A DNA stretch of 64,000 nucleotides from Aquimarina sp. AU58. GTDB taxonomy: Bacteria > Bacteroidota > Bacteroidia > Flavobacteriales > Flavobacteriaceae. Under the pieces are notes generated by a model. That model saw only the letters and a list, made by a program, of their open reading frames with translations, was not told the DNA's origin and made no database searches. A program made the translations under genes and the position numbers. Shown here piece after piece: positions 1 to 9,008 of this stretch. The stretch's first letter is position 1. Every line of letters starts with the position of its first letter. The stretch is taken from contig NZ_OMPD01000014.1 of NCBI RefSeq assembly GCF_900312745.1, positions 620,001 through 684,000 on the forward strand, read 5' to 3'.

Positions 1-1
1 G

Positions 2-2329
2 GAATGGATTAAAGGAAACACGACTCCTAGTGCACACCCTTGGTCGATTGCTAATCGTATATCCTACTTATTCGATTTTAACGGACCTAGTATGCCTGTT
101 GATACAGCTTGTTCATCTTCTTCAGTGGCGATACATCTTGCATGTGAAAGCTTGAAGAAACAGGAGTGCCAGGTTGCTGTTGCTGGTGGTATAAACTTAT
201 ATTTGCACCCTTCTAAATATCATTCATTATGCAAGAATCGAATGGTATCTCTAGGAGGAAAATGCCATAGTTATGGTAAAGGTGATGATGGTTTTGTTCC
301 TGGTGAAGGAGTAGGATCGGTTTTATTAAAACCACTTAGCAAAGCCATCGAGGATGAAGATCACATATATGGCGTACTTACAGGAAGTGCATTTGATCAC
401 AGTGGTAAGTCGAATGGATATTCTGCTCCAAATCCTAATGCCCAAGCAAACTTAATAGAACATACTCTTCAAAAGGCTCAAATCCATCCAGAAACTATCG
501 GTTATGTAGAAGGACATGGTACAGGTACACAGCTGGGAGATAGTCTTGAAATTGTGGCTTTAACCAATGCATTTCAAAAACAGACCGTTCAAAAACAAGT
601 TATTGCTATTGGATCGGTTAAATCTAATATTGGGCATCCCGAGTCTGCGGCAGGAATTGCAGGTGTAACAAAAGTATTGCTGCAAATGAAACATCAACAG
701 CTGGTACCCACAATTAATTCTGATGAAGTAAATCCAAATATTAACTTCAAAGAATCACCATTCTATCTTCAACATAAGCTAACGCCATGGGAATCTCCCT
801 TGGGTTATCCTCGTAGAGCACTTATAAATTCGTTCGGAGCAGGAGGAGTGAATGCATGTTTAATACTAGAAGAATATAGAAAAGTAAAAGAGGTATATTC
901 CAAACAAGGACCACACCTTGTCATATTTTCTGCAAAAAATGAAGAACGTCTTCAGGAATATGCAAATCGAGTACTTAATTATATAGAAAAAGAAGAGCAA
1001 GTGAATCTTGCAGATTTATCTTTTACCTTACAAGTTGGCCGGGAAGTGATGTCAGAAAGGTTGGCAATTGTTGCTTCAAACAGAGAAGAGCTTATAATTC
1101 GATTGAAAGATTGGAAGCAACAAAATGAACCGAACTATATTTTTTGTGGTAAACTGAATCCTAACCAAAGAAGAAAGAAAACTCTTAATAGAGAAGAGGA
1201 GTTTCGTTCTCTATTTGAGAGGAGTGATCTGGATAAACTTGCACAATTATGGGTTGACGGCGTTGAAATAGATTGGGAAAGGTTATATACTCATGATAAA
1301 CCCAATCGGATATCACTACCCACTTATCCTTTTGCCAAAGAAAGATATTGGGTATCAGATCGAGTAATTGAAGAAAAGAGAACGGTAACCGAACCTGTAA
1401 ATGCTCAACTACACCCTTTAATTTCATATAATTCATCTACATTAAAAGAAGTTCGTTTTAGTTCATGGTTATCCAATAGCGAGTTTTATGCATCAGATCA
1501 TCAAGTTAATAAAGAGAAAATCTTTCCAGGTTCAGGTTTTATAGAAATCGCCAATATTTCAGGAAACCTGGCAGGAGAACAAAAGGTTAGCAAAATTAAA
1601 GATATTGTGTGGGCTCACCCATTAAGTTTTAAGAAAGGTTCGCAGTTTATTAATACATTATTAAAACCTAATGGTATTGGTACCGAATTTAAAATTACGT
1701 CACTTGATGATGAAAATGAACAAATAGTGCATTCTGAAGGGAAGTTATTTTTCCAAAGCGGTAATAAACATTCAGTCGATATTGAAAATATTTCAATACA
1801 AAAACTTAAAGAACAATGTCCAGAACCTCAGGATGGTTCATACTACTATACTATTTTTAACCAAGTAGGTTTTAATTATGGCTTAGCATTTAAAACCATT
1901 CAGGAATTTTATATCAACGAATCCTTTGCTTTATCTAGGTTGAAATTAACAGATCATTTATTAATCGATTCTGATCAATTCATTCTCCATCCTTGTATTG
2001 TTGACGGTGCTTTACAAACTGTTGCTGGATTGATTGGGCAGATGGAATCAGCAACTCCGCATGTACCATTTGCAATTGATGAAATAGAAATATTTCGCTC
2101 ATTACCTCATACTTGTTATGCCTATGTAGAACACGTAGAAGAAGAGGGCCGGTCTCAGGCAAGTGTCAAAAAGTTCAATATAAAAATTATCAATGAAGCA
2201 GGAGATGTTTTAGTTAAGATTAAAAATTTTTATGTGAGAGCATTTAATAAGGTTGATGCTGATCAGGATAATCTACATACCGATCAAGTTATAGAATCTA
2301 ATAGTATGGCTTTCGAAGTAAGCTCATAA
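2..2329 (+). CDS. Trans-AT type I polyketide synthase, C-terminal KS-DH part (5' end outside window)
   Basis: The reading frame is open from the first bases, so this is the end of a larger protein; the first ATG (92) lies inside the ketosynthase. About 775 residues are visible. The KS has its catalytic Cys in DTACSSSS, the first His in EGHGTGTQLGD and the second in KSNIGHPESAAG, so it should be active. There is no acyltransferase domain; the post-KS linker ends in YPFAKERYW, as in trans-AT systems. A double-hotdog dehydratase follows, with HQVNKEKIFP (the usual Gly of HxxxGxxxxP is Lys) and HPCIVDGALQ carrying the Asp and Gln. The protein stops soon after the DH with no carrier protein, ketoreductase or thioesterase. 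Either the module continues on another polypeptide or this is a terminal, unusual module. Confidence 0.93.
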   Translation, partial: EWIKGNTTPSAHPWSIANRISYLFDFNGPSMPVDTACSSSSVAIHLACESLKKQECQVAVAGGINLYLHPSKYHSLCKNRMVSLGGKCHSYGKGDDGFVPGEGVGSVLLKPLSKAIEDEDHIYGVLTGSAFDHSGKSNGYSAPNPNAQANLIEHTLQKAQIHPETIGYVEGHGTGTQLGDSLEIVALTNAFQKQTVQKQVIAIGSVKSNIGHPESAAGIAGVTKVLLQMKHQQLVPTINSDEVNPNINFKESPFYLQHKLTPWESPLGYPRRALINSFGAGGVNACLILEEYRKVKEVYSKQGPHLVIFSAKNEERLQEYANRVLNYIEKEEQVNLADLSFTLQVGREVMSERLAIVASNREELIIRLKDWKQQNEPNYIFCGKLNPNQRRKKTLNREEEFRSLFERSDLDKLAQLWVDGVEIDWERLYTHDKPNRISLPTYPFAKERYWVSDRVIEEKRTVTEPVNAQLHPLISYNSSTLKEVRFSSWLSNSEFYASDHQVNKEKIFPGSGFIEIANISGNLAGEQKVSKIKDIVWAHPLSFKKGSQFINTLLKPNGIGTEFKITSLDDENEQIVHSEGKLFFQSGNKHSVDIENISIQKLKEQCPEPQDGSYYYTIFNQVGFNYGLAFKTIQEFYINESFALSRLKLTDHLLIDSDQFILHPCIVDGALQTVAGLIGQMESATPHVPFAIDEIEIFRSLPHTCYAYVEHVEEEGRSQASVKKFNIKIINEAGDVLVKIKNFYVRAFNKVDADQDNLHTDQVIESNSMAFEVSS

Positions 2330-2501
2330 TATGGATGGGTTGTGAATTCAACAAAATCATAAAACTGTTGTAATAAAAAAAACACAAAAGGTATCCCAGT
2401 CACACAAAGGATTTCTTTTAATAAACATAATTCAATCTTTCTAACAGGAGAAAAGGGTTATGAACTATATATATAATTAAAAACTCACTAAAATTTCCAT
2501 T

Positions 2502-3323
2502 ATGAAGGCTATTAAAGAAGGTTTAAAAGTATTATCCAGAGGAACTTGTGGTACAGCATTTTGTTCTCTGTTAAATAGCGAGTATGGTGTTCCTAACGAA
2601 ATAGCAGAGATTGCGGCATCTCCTTTTGCAGGAGGACTATTGAATAGAGGATACCAATGCGGAATGATCGGAGGAGCTGTTTTGGCTGCCGGAGCAGAAT
2701 CATACCGAAGGAATGAAGACACAGGAGAAGCAATAGCAATGGCTATAACAGCTACACAACATCTGATGGAATCCTTTAAAAAAAGAACAAATACGATAAG
2801 TTGCCGTGATATTACAGATATGGATCTTACTGGTAAATTAGCACCTCTAAAAGTATTGTTTACGGGAAAAGCATTTGGTTGTATGAAGCTGGCAGGAAGA
2901 TGGGCTCCAGAAGCAATTAAATCAGCAGATGAAGGCTTATCGGATGAATCTGTAAGTTTCTGTCCAGGGTCGGTAAGTTGTGCATCTGAGGTGGTCAGAA
3001 AAATGGGAGCTACAGAAGAAGAAATGCTTATGGTAGCAGGATACGCCGGAGGTCTTGGTTTAAGCGGAAAAGAATGTGGAGCGCTAAGTGCTGCGATTTG
3101 GTATAAAATGGTGGATTGGATAAAAAAGAATCCTGGTAAATCACCATCGTCATTTGATGACCTGGAGACCAAAAAGATGCTGAGAGCGTTTTATGTGCAA
3201 ACAGATTCTGAAGTATTATGTAGTAAAATTACAAACAAAGAGTTTAAGGATATAGATGATCACTCCGAATATATTAAGAATGGAGGCTGTAAGAAGATCA
3301 TCGATGCACTTGCTGCACTATAA
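2502..3323 (+). CDS. C_GCAxxG_C_C family putative redox protein (two repeats)
   Basis: 273 residues with two copies of the Cys/Gly-rich pattern of the C_GCAxxG_C_C (PF09719-like) family. The first has Cys16, Cys21 and GYQCGMIGG near residue 53. The second, about residues 145-205, has FCPGSVSC followed by GKECGAL. The family is called redox-active on the basis of its conserved cysteines; a precise reaction is not known. It lies 17 bp upstream of a cysteine desulfurase gene on the same strand. I infer a role in handling sulfur or electrons for the polyketide pathway, for example accepting persulfide or protecting a thiol. No signal peptide is visible, so it is probably cytoplasmic. Confidence 0.72.
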   Translation: MKAIKEGLKVLSRGTCGTAFCSLLNSEYGVPNEIAEIAASPFAGGLLNRGYQCGMIGGAVLAAGAESYRRNEDTGEAIAMAITATQHLMESFKKRTNTISCRDITDMDLTGKLAPLKVLFTGKAFGCMKLAGRWAPEAIKSADEGLSDESVSFCPGSVSCASEVVRKMGATEEEMLMVAGYAGGLGLSGKECGALSAAIWYKMVDWIKKNPGKSPSSFDDLETKKMLRAFYVQTDSEVLCSKITNKEFKDIDDHSEYIKNGGCKKIIDALAAL

Positions 3324-3340
3324 TTTAAAATATAATTGCC

Positions 3341-4552
3341 ATGCTAAAACAAATATTGAACAAGCGAAATATTTATTTCGATCATAACGCAACGACCCAT
3401 ATAGCACCATCTGTAAGAAGTATAATGAACCGGGTATTGAAATCTTATTGGGGAAATCCCTCATCGGGATATTCAAAAGGGAAAATGTCTGCACAAATTA
3501 TTGAAAAAGCTCGTGAACAAGTTGCTGCCGCGATTGGAGCTCATTCACATGAATTGTATTTTTCTAGTTGTGCAACCGAATCCAATAATGCGTTATTGAA
3601 AACAATAAGTACTCATTTCTATCCTGATAAAAACAAAATAATATCTACACCAATTGAGCATCCATCGGTGATTGAAACTCTAGAGTATTTAAAGACCAAA
3701 AATATAGATGTTCAATATTGTCCTGTAGATAGTTCTGGCCGTGTATTGCTTAAAGAACTCGAAGCTATGATAGATCATAAGACTTCTATGGTTTGTTGTA
3801 TGTTGGCAAATAATGAAATCGGAACGATTCAGGATATTAAAAAAATATCTGAAATGGCCAAGGTTAAAGGCGCTTTGGTTTTTTCTGATTGTGTGCAGGC
3901 ATTAGGCAAAATCCCTATAAACGTGAAGGAACTAGGAGTCGATTATGCTACATTTTCTGCTCATAAGCTCTATGGCCCTAAAGGGATAGGTGCCTGGTAT
4001 GCCAAAATTAGCTGCCCCTTAGAACCTTATATTCATGGAGGACATCAAGAAGAAGGAATGAGAGCGGGTACAGAATCCATTCATAATATCGCAGGTTTTG
4101 GAGAAGCATGCAGGCATGTAAATAAACTTGTATCTCTTTCAATAAAAAATGAGCCTCTTAAAAAAACATTCATTAATGAATTGAAAGCAATAAAAAGTGA
4201 TGTAATTATTAATTCTCCAATAGATAACTGTTTGACAAATACTATTAATTTAACCTTTCCTGGTATTGGCAGTGGCGACTTAATGAAATCACTGGATTAT
4301 AAAGGAATTGCAGTTTCTTCTGGCTCTGCATGTAGTACATCATCTAACAAACCTTCTCATGTTTTGAAAGCAATAGGCTTAACAGATGATGCAGCACAGG
4401 AATCGATCAGGATAAGCTTTGGATCGAAGACAAAACACAAACATATCAGATACGCTTTAAAGGTGATAAAAGAATATATTGAAGAAATAAAAAGCGAAAA
4501 ATTAAACGCATCTGTGAAGATCAATAGACCGGATCTCAATTATAATAGATAA
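3341..4552 (+). CDS. NifS/IscS-like cysteine desulfurase in PKS cluster
   Basis: 403 residues of class V aminotransferase fold. The start region IYFDHNATT is typical of NifS/IscS. PLP-binding residues are visible: His107, Asp183, Gln186 and Lys209 in FSAHKLYGPKG. The mobile catalytic loop carries Cys331 in SSGSACSTSS, which matches group I desulfurases. Such enzymes convert L-cysteine to alanine and a protein persulfide. No IscU, IscA or ferredoxin gene is nearby, so general Fe-S assembly is a less likely role than sulfur supply for the adjacent biosynthetic genes. That pathway role is inferred from context only. Confidence 0.88.
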   Translation: MLKQILNKRNIYFDHNATTHIAPSVRSIMNRVLKSYWGNPSSGYSKGKMSAQIIEKAREQVAAAIGAHSHELYFSSCATESNNALLKTISTHFYPDKNKIISTPIEHPSVIETLEYLKTKNIDVQYCPVDSSGRVLLKELEAMIDHKTSMVCCMLANNEIGTIQDIKKISEMAKVKGALVFSDCVQALGKIPINVKELGVDYATFSAHKLYGPKGIGAWYAKISCPLEPYIHGGHQEEGMRAGTESIHNIAGFGEACRHVNKLVSLSIKNEPLKKTFINELKAIKSDVIINSPIDNCLTNTINLTFPGIGSGDLMKSLDYKGIAVSSGSACSTSSNKPSHVLKAIGLTDDAAQESIRISFGSKTKHKHIRYALKVIKEYIEEIKSEKLNASVKINRPDLNYNR

Positions 4553-4719
4553 AGATATTCACTTGGATAAAAAATAAAATAGTGCATTAAAAATTTTGAA
4601 TGATTATTTAATGTAAAGAAATGATTAAATTTTTAATGTAATAAAGAAGTGTTTACACTTAGTCTCAATTTTATAACTAATTTGTAACTAAGTGATTATT
4701 AAAATTTAAATGTGTAAAA

Positions 4720-5340
4720 ATGTATAAGTCTGAAAAATTTTGGGATAAAAGTGCTACTGGGTATGATAAGGAAGAAATGAAAGATAAGAAGGTGCGAATT
4801 AAAATTCTTCAAAAAATCAAAAGGTATCTCAAAAAAGAGGATAATGTTTTGGATTATGGATGTGCCACAGGAATATTAGCCAATGAAATTGCTAGTAATG
4901 TTGATAAGGTTTATGGCATTGATATATCATCTGAAATGATCCGAATTGCCCAAAACAAAGCCAATGAGTTACATATTCAAAATGTAGATTATTTGCATAC
5001 TACAATATTCGATAAAAACTATAAGTCAGGAGATTTTGATATGATATTGGCAGTGTATATGCTTCATTTATTAGAAGATTTGCCCAAGGTTTTGGAAAGA
5101 ATCTATGAATTGTTAAAACCGGGAGGGATGTTTATTTCTGTAACACCTTGTTTGGGGAAAAGATCTCTTGCTGGTATTGGGCTATCACTTGTTAGTAAAA
5201 CCGGATTAATCCCAAAACTGAAAACATATACTGTTTCAGAATTAGAAAATTCAATAAAGAATACAGGTTTTGAAATTTTTGAAACCGAATGTTTGCACCG
5301 TAGAGGACGGCAACATTTTATTGCAGTAAGAAAGAACTAA
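4720..5340 (+). CDS. SAM-dependent class I methyltransferase
   Basis: 206 residues with the Rossmann-like methyltransferase motifs: motif I VLDYGCATG near residue 45, the acidic end of beta-2 in GIDISSEMI, and post-I/II regions FDMILAVYMLHLLED and LLKPGGMF. It resembles UbiE/Methyltransf_11-type enzymes. It sits between two desulfurase-type genes, 167 bp after the first, so O-, S- or C-methylation of the polyketide or of a sulfur group is plausible, but the substrate cannot be read from sequence. The upstream gap is AT-rich and may hold a promoter. Confidence 0.82.
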   Translation: MYKSEKFWDKSATGYDKEEMKDKKVRIKILQKIKRYLKKEDNVLDYGCATGILANEIASNVDKVYGIDISSEMIRIAQNKANELHIQNVDYLHTTIFDKNYKSGDFDMILAVYMLHLLEDLPKVLERIYELLKPGGMFISVTPCLGKRSLAGIGLSLVSKTGLIPKLKTYTVSELENSIKNTGFEIFETECLHRRGRQHFIAVRKN

Positions 5341-5408
5341 AAAGCTTAGTGTTAAGAAAATTATTTAAAAATAAGAACAGATTAAAAATCAAATAAAACG
5401 AGGTTCAA

Positions 5409-7403
5409 ATGGAAACAACTATGTACAACGAGTATGGATCATCAAACGTTAGCCAGCTCAAACAAGAAGAAAATGGTATGCAAAAGGGTAATGAATCAGA
5501 AACAGCATTTGCTGAGCTGGAACGCGGAGTGCATGCAGCGCTAGAAACTTATTCCAACGTACATCGTGGGAGTGGACACAATTCAATGGTATCTTCTCAT
5601 CTATATGAGCATGCCAGGGACATTGTTTTAGAGTATATGGGACTTAACAAAGAAAGATATATTGTCATTTTTTGCTCTTCCAAAAGAACAAATGACTTAA
5701 CATCTCAACTTAAGTCAGGGAGCTATCAATTTCTGACAAGTAAAGAAGTAGGTTTGCCGTTAGGTATAACTGCAGTGGTAGTTGGGAAAAAAGCGTTACC
5801 TAAAGGCAGACCATCAGAATGTGGTGGTGGAACAGCCAGACTTGTTGCTGCAGATTGGATAATCTGGAATAACGGGCCAGACAAATTTGAGGCAGGTACT
5901 CCAGCCATTGTTAATGTTATTGCGTTTAGCAAGGCACTTCTCTTAATGAAACAATATGGAAAAGATATCTTTAAGAGATTATCTCAAAAGGATCTTAGTG
6001 TAAATGAATTGATATATAAGGATGAGTTGGAGAAATACTCTGGACTAGAACTTATGAAGGAACTTAAAAAAACTTTAATAGGACGAGGTATGATTGTACC
6101 GACTATGGAAGGTGAGAGACGATTCGTAAATCTGGATAATAGTGCCAGTACACCTACGTTTACCCCAATTTGGAACACATTTCGTGAGGCATTACGTCTA
6201 CCAGAGAAAAAAAGACAAGAAGTAGTACAAGAAGTAAAAACTATTTGTAGCGAAATCCTCGGGGCACCTCTCGAAAACTATGATATTATTTTTACCAAAA
6301 ACACTACCGAATCTATCAACCTGGTATCTGAAAATCTGATCAATAATCCTGAAAATAATATTGATCCAGTAGTACTGATTTCTCTGCTGGAGCATTCTTC
6401 TAATGATTTGCCATGGCGTATGATTTCCCAAAACTCCCTGATCAGGTTAGGAGTGAATGAAGAAGGTTTTATAGATTTAGTAGAGCTGGAAAAAAATCTA
6501 CGAGAATATAATCTGGAGTATAAGTATGCAAAGAAGCGTATTAAAATTGTTGCTCTAAGTGGTGCTTCTAATGTTTTAGGGTCATGTCATAATATCAAGG
6601 AAGTAAGCTCGATTGTTCATAAATATGGTGCAAAACTTCTGGTAGATGGTGCCCAGGTAGTTGCTCACCTTAAGGTTGATATAGAAAAAGAAGGGATCGA
6701 TTATATGGCTTTTTCTGCTCATAAAGTATATGCCCCATTTGGTACCGGAGTATTGGTAGTTAAAAAAGGATTACTCAATTATAACCTGAATGAGAAGAAA
6801 CGTATCCAATTGTCTGGAGAAGAAAATATAGGAGGGATTGCTTCATTGGGTAAAGCGCTTGTGCTTTTACAACGTATTGGTATGGATGTAGTTCATAAAG
6901 AAGAACAAGTATTGACTAAACGAATATTAGATGGGATGTCAAAAATACCTGGACTTACCGTTTTTGGGGTAAATGATTCTAAATCCCCTCAATTTAATGA
7001 TAGGATAGGAGTTATTGTTTTTGAGACAAAAGGAATTTTGCATAACAAGTTAGCAGAAGAGATGTTCAGGAAAGGAGGTATTGGTGTACGATATGGTTGC
7101 CATTGTGCCCATTTACTGGTTAAGAAAATAACAGGTATTAGTCCTGTCCTTGAGCAAGTACAACGTGTCGTTTTAACGGTAGCTCCAAAGACCCAATTAC
7201 CTGGAGTTGTTAGGGTTAGTCTTGGAATAGAAAATACAGAAGAAGATGTAGATATCTTAATTGAGGTATTACATAAACTAATTCAACAAATCAAAGAGAA
7301 ACCTAGTGGGGCGCAAAAAAAGGCAAACTCCAAAGCAGAAGCCGATTTCCAGAAACAGTTGGATAATTTCTCTCAGGCAGCGGCTCAAAAAGTTTATGCT
7401 TAG
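5409..7403 (+). CDS. Two-part class V aminotransferase / SufS-like cysteine desulfurase
   Basis: 664 residues. The C-terminal part (about 235-640) is a full SufS/Csd-like desulfurase: NLDNSASTP, EH at 328-329, Asp413, Gln416, Lys439 in FSAHKVYAPFG, and a Cys in RYGCHCAH (Cys566 aligns with SufS-type RxGHHCA). The N-terminal part (about 45-190) looks like a shrunken second class V domain: it has HRGSGHNSM and FEAGTPAIV, but the middle is missing and the aligned Lys site reads SKEVGLPLG, so the PLP Lys appears replaced. The N-domain is therefore probably regulatory, structural or sulfur-binding. The C-terminal tail (about 640-664) is polar and low complexity. With the NifS-like gene upstream this gives two sulfur-mobilising enzymes in one cluster. 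Confidence 0.82.
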   Translation: METTMYNEYGSSNVSQLKQEENGMQKGNESETAFAELERGVHAALETYSNVHRGSGHNSMVSSHLYEHARDIVLEYMGLNKERYIVIFCSSKRTNDLTSQLKSGSYQFLTSKEVGLPLGITAVVVGKKALPKGRPSECGGGTARLVAADWIIWNNGPDKFEAGTPAIVNVIAFSKALLLMKQYGKDIFKRLSQKDLSVNELIYKDELEKYSGLELMKELKKTLIGRGMIVPTMEGERRFVNLDNSASTPTFTPIWNTFREALRLPEKKRQEVVQEVKTICSEILGAPLENYDIIFTKNTTESINLVSENLINNPENNIDPVVLISLLEHSSNDLPWRMISQNSLIRLGVNEEGFIDLVELEKNLREYNLEYKYAKKRIKIVALSGASNVLGSCHNIKEVSSIVHKYGAKLLVDGAQVVAHLKVDIEKEGIDYMAFSAHKVYAPFGTGVLVVKKGLLNYNLNEKKRIQLSGEENIGGIASLGKALVLLQRIGMDVVHKEEQVLTKRILDGMSKIPGLTVFGVNDSKSPQFNDRIGVIVFETKGILHNKLAEEMFRKGGIGVRYGCHCAHLLVKKITGISPVLEQVQRVVLTVAPKTQLPGVVRVSLGIENTEEDVDILIEVLHKLIQQIKEKPSGAQKKANSKAEADFQKQLDNFSQAAAQKVYA

Positions 7404-7748
7404 TTGTTAAGATGAACATTAATATTCATGAATAGGAAATAATAACCTTATCCCAAAACATAATCTGGTTTTGGAGAATTCCTAAATTCCTAGGATTCAA
7501 ATTTTATTTACAAAAATTTCATTAGATATGCAGAGGCAGGATTTTGTTTACAGATCCCGATAGCCTTATTCATATCAGATCATCATGTCAGTAATTCAAT
7601 ATTCAGGATAGATATCAAGAAAAATAAATGATCTTGAGTAACTATCTGGGAATTGACATTGATAATCGAGACTCAATGTTCTATTGATCAAATGATGGTC
7701 GATTCACACAAAAACTTAATTTTTAACCATTTAATAATAGAAAAATAT
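7404..7748. other. Long AT-rich gap before the beta-branching genes
   Basis: About 345 bases between the two-part desulfurase and the likely start of the HMG-CoA-synthase-like gene. The frame of the next gene is open back to a TTG at 7653, but the conserved family start begins at 7749. I see no tRNA, strong hairpin or clear promoter here. It may hold a promoter for the downstream genes. Confidence 0.4.
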
Positions 7749-9008
7749 ATGCGTATAGCAGGAATTGAAGCAATGAATGTCTTCGGAGGCACAACATTTT
7801 TGGACGTAGAAAAACTTGCAGAATATCGTAAATTAGATACATCTCGTTTTAAAAATCTTCTTATGAAGGAGAAAACGGTGGCATTACCCTATGAGGACCC
7901 AGTCACTTTTGGAGTAAATGCTGCTAAGCCTCTTATAGATGCGCTTAGCCCGGAAGAAAAAGATCGAATCGAACTGGTAATCTCATGTACAGAATCGTCC
8001 TTTGATTTTGGGAAATCAATGAGTACTTATTTTCATGAAATTTTGGGCTTGAACCGTAATTGTCGTTTGTTTGAATTAAAAAATGCATGCTATTCTGGGG
8101 TAGCTGGTTTTCAAATGGCAATCAATTTTATCTTGTCTCAAACTTCACCTGGGGCAAAAGCTCTGGTAATTGCTACAGATGTATCTCGCTTTATGATAGA
8201 AGAAGGTGGAGATGCACTCACTATGGAATGGTCATTTGCAGAACCTAGTGGAGGCGCTGGAGCGGTTGCTATGCTGGTTAGCGAGAAACCTCATGTGTTT
8301 CAGGTAGATATTGGTGCTAATGGCTATTATGGTTATCAGGTTATGGATACTTGTAGACCTACTTCAGATGGTGAAGCCGGAGATTCTGACCTGTCATTAC
8401 TTTCTTATTTGGACTGTTGTGAGAATTCTTTTTATGAATACCAAAAACGTGTTCCCGAGGCAGATTATGCCAAGACTTTTAGCTACCTAGCCTTTCATAC
8501 TCCTTTTGGAGGAATGGTCAAAGGAGCACATCGTAATTTAATGCGTAAAGCAGTGAAAGCAAAACCTAAGGAAATAGAAATGGATTTTGAGAATCGAGTA
8601 GTTCCCGGGTTGATCTACTGTCAGCGTATTGGTAATATTATGGGAGCGACAGCGATGATGTCACTCGCTAGTACGATTGAGAATGGCAGTTTTGATGCAC
8701 CACAAAGAGTAGGATGTTTTTCTTATGGGTCAGGCTGTTGTTCTGAGTTTTTTAGCGGTATTGTAGGCGAAAAAAGCAAGGAAAGTATACAGAAATTTAA
8801 GATCAAAGAGCAATTTGATAAAAGGTATGAATTAAAAATGGATGAATACGAAAATTTACTGGTAGGAAGCAATGCAGTAAAATTTGGTACACGTAATGTA
8901 AAATTGGATACTGATTTTATTTCTCAAGCCAGAAAAACACTTGATAGAGAGACACTTTTTTTAAAAGAGATTAAAGAATTTAAAAGAGAATACGAATGGA
9001 TATCATAA
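7749..9008 (+). CDS. HMG-CoA synthase-like enzyme (HCS) of polyketide beta-branching
   Basis: Thiolase-fold enzyme of the 3-hydroxy-3-methylglutaryl-CoA synthase family, closest by motif to PksG-type HCS of trans-AT PKSs. It condenses an acyl-ACP donor with a beta-keto intermediate on the PKS carrier. The start is set at ATG 7749 because the family begins with xxAGIEAMNVFGG; the frame is open back to a TTG at 7653. The active-site Cys is in LKNACYSG, with conserved AFHTPFGGMVKGAHR and SYGSGCCSEFFSG further on. The length of 419 residues is normal. Its 3' end overlaps the dehydratase gene by 13 bp, so the two are probably translationally coupled. Confidence 0.92.
   Translation: MRIAGIEAMNVFGGTTFLDVEKLAEYRKLDTSRFKNLLMKEKTVALPYEDPVTFGVNAAKPLIDALSPEEKDRIELVISCTESSFDFGKSMSTYFHEILGLNRNCRLFELKNACYSGVAGFQMAINFILSQTSPGAKALVIATDVSRFMIEEGGDALTMEWSFAEPSGGAGAVAMLVSEKPHVFQVDIGANGYYGYQVMDTCRPTSDGEAGDSDLSLLSYLDCCENSFYEYQKRVPEADYAKTFSYLAFHTPFGGMVKGAHRNLMRKAVKAKPKEIEMDFENRVVPGLIYCQRIGNIMGATAMMSLASTIENGSFDAPQRVGCFSYGSGCCSEFFSGIVGEKSKESIQKFKIKEQFDKRYELKMDEYENLLVGSNAVKFGTRNVKLDTDFISQARKTLDRETLFLKEIKEFKREYEWIS

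Noticed and set aside
2477..3172. 231-residue open frame on the minus strand
   Set aside because: Antisense shadow of the C_GCAxxG_C_C gene; no signal, motif or own neighbour supports it.
3341..7403. Reading the two desulfurases as a housekeeping ISC/SUF Fe-S operon
   Set aside because: No scaffold, carrier or SufBCD-type genes are adjacent, while a methyltransferase and PKS genes are.
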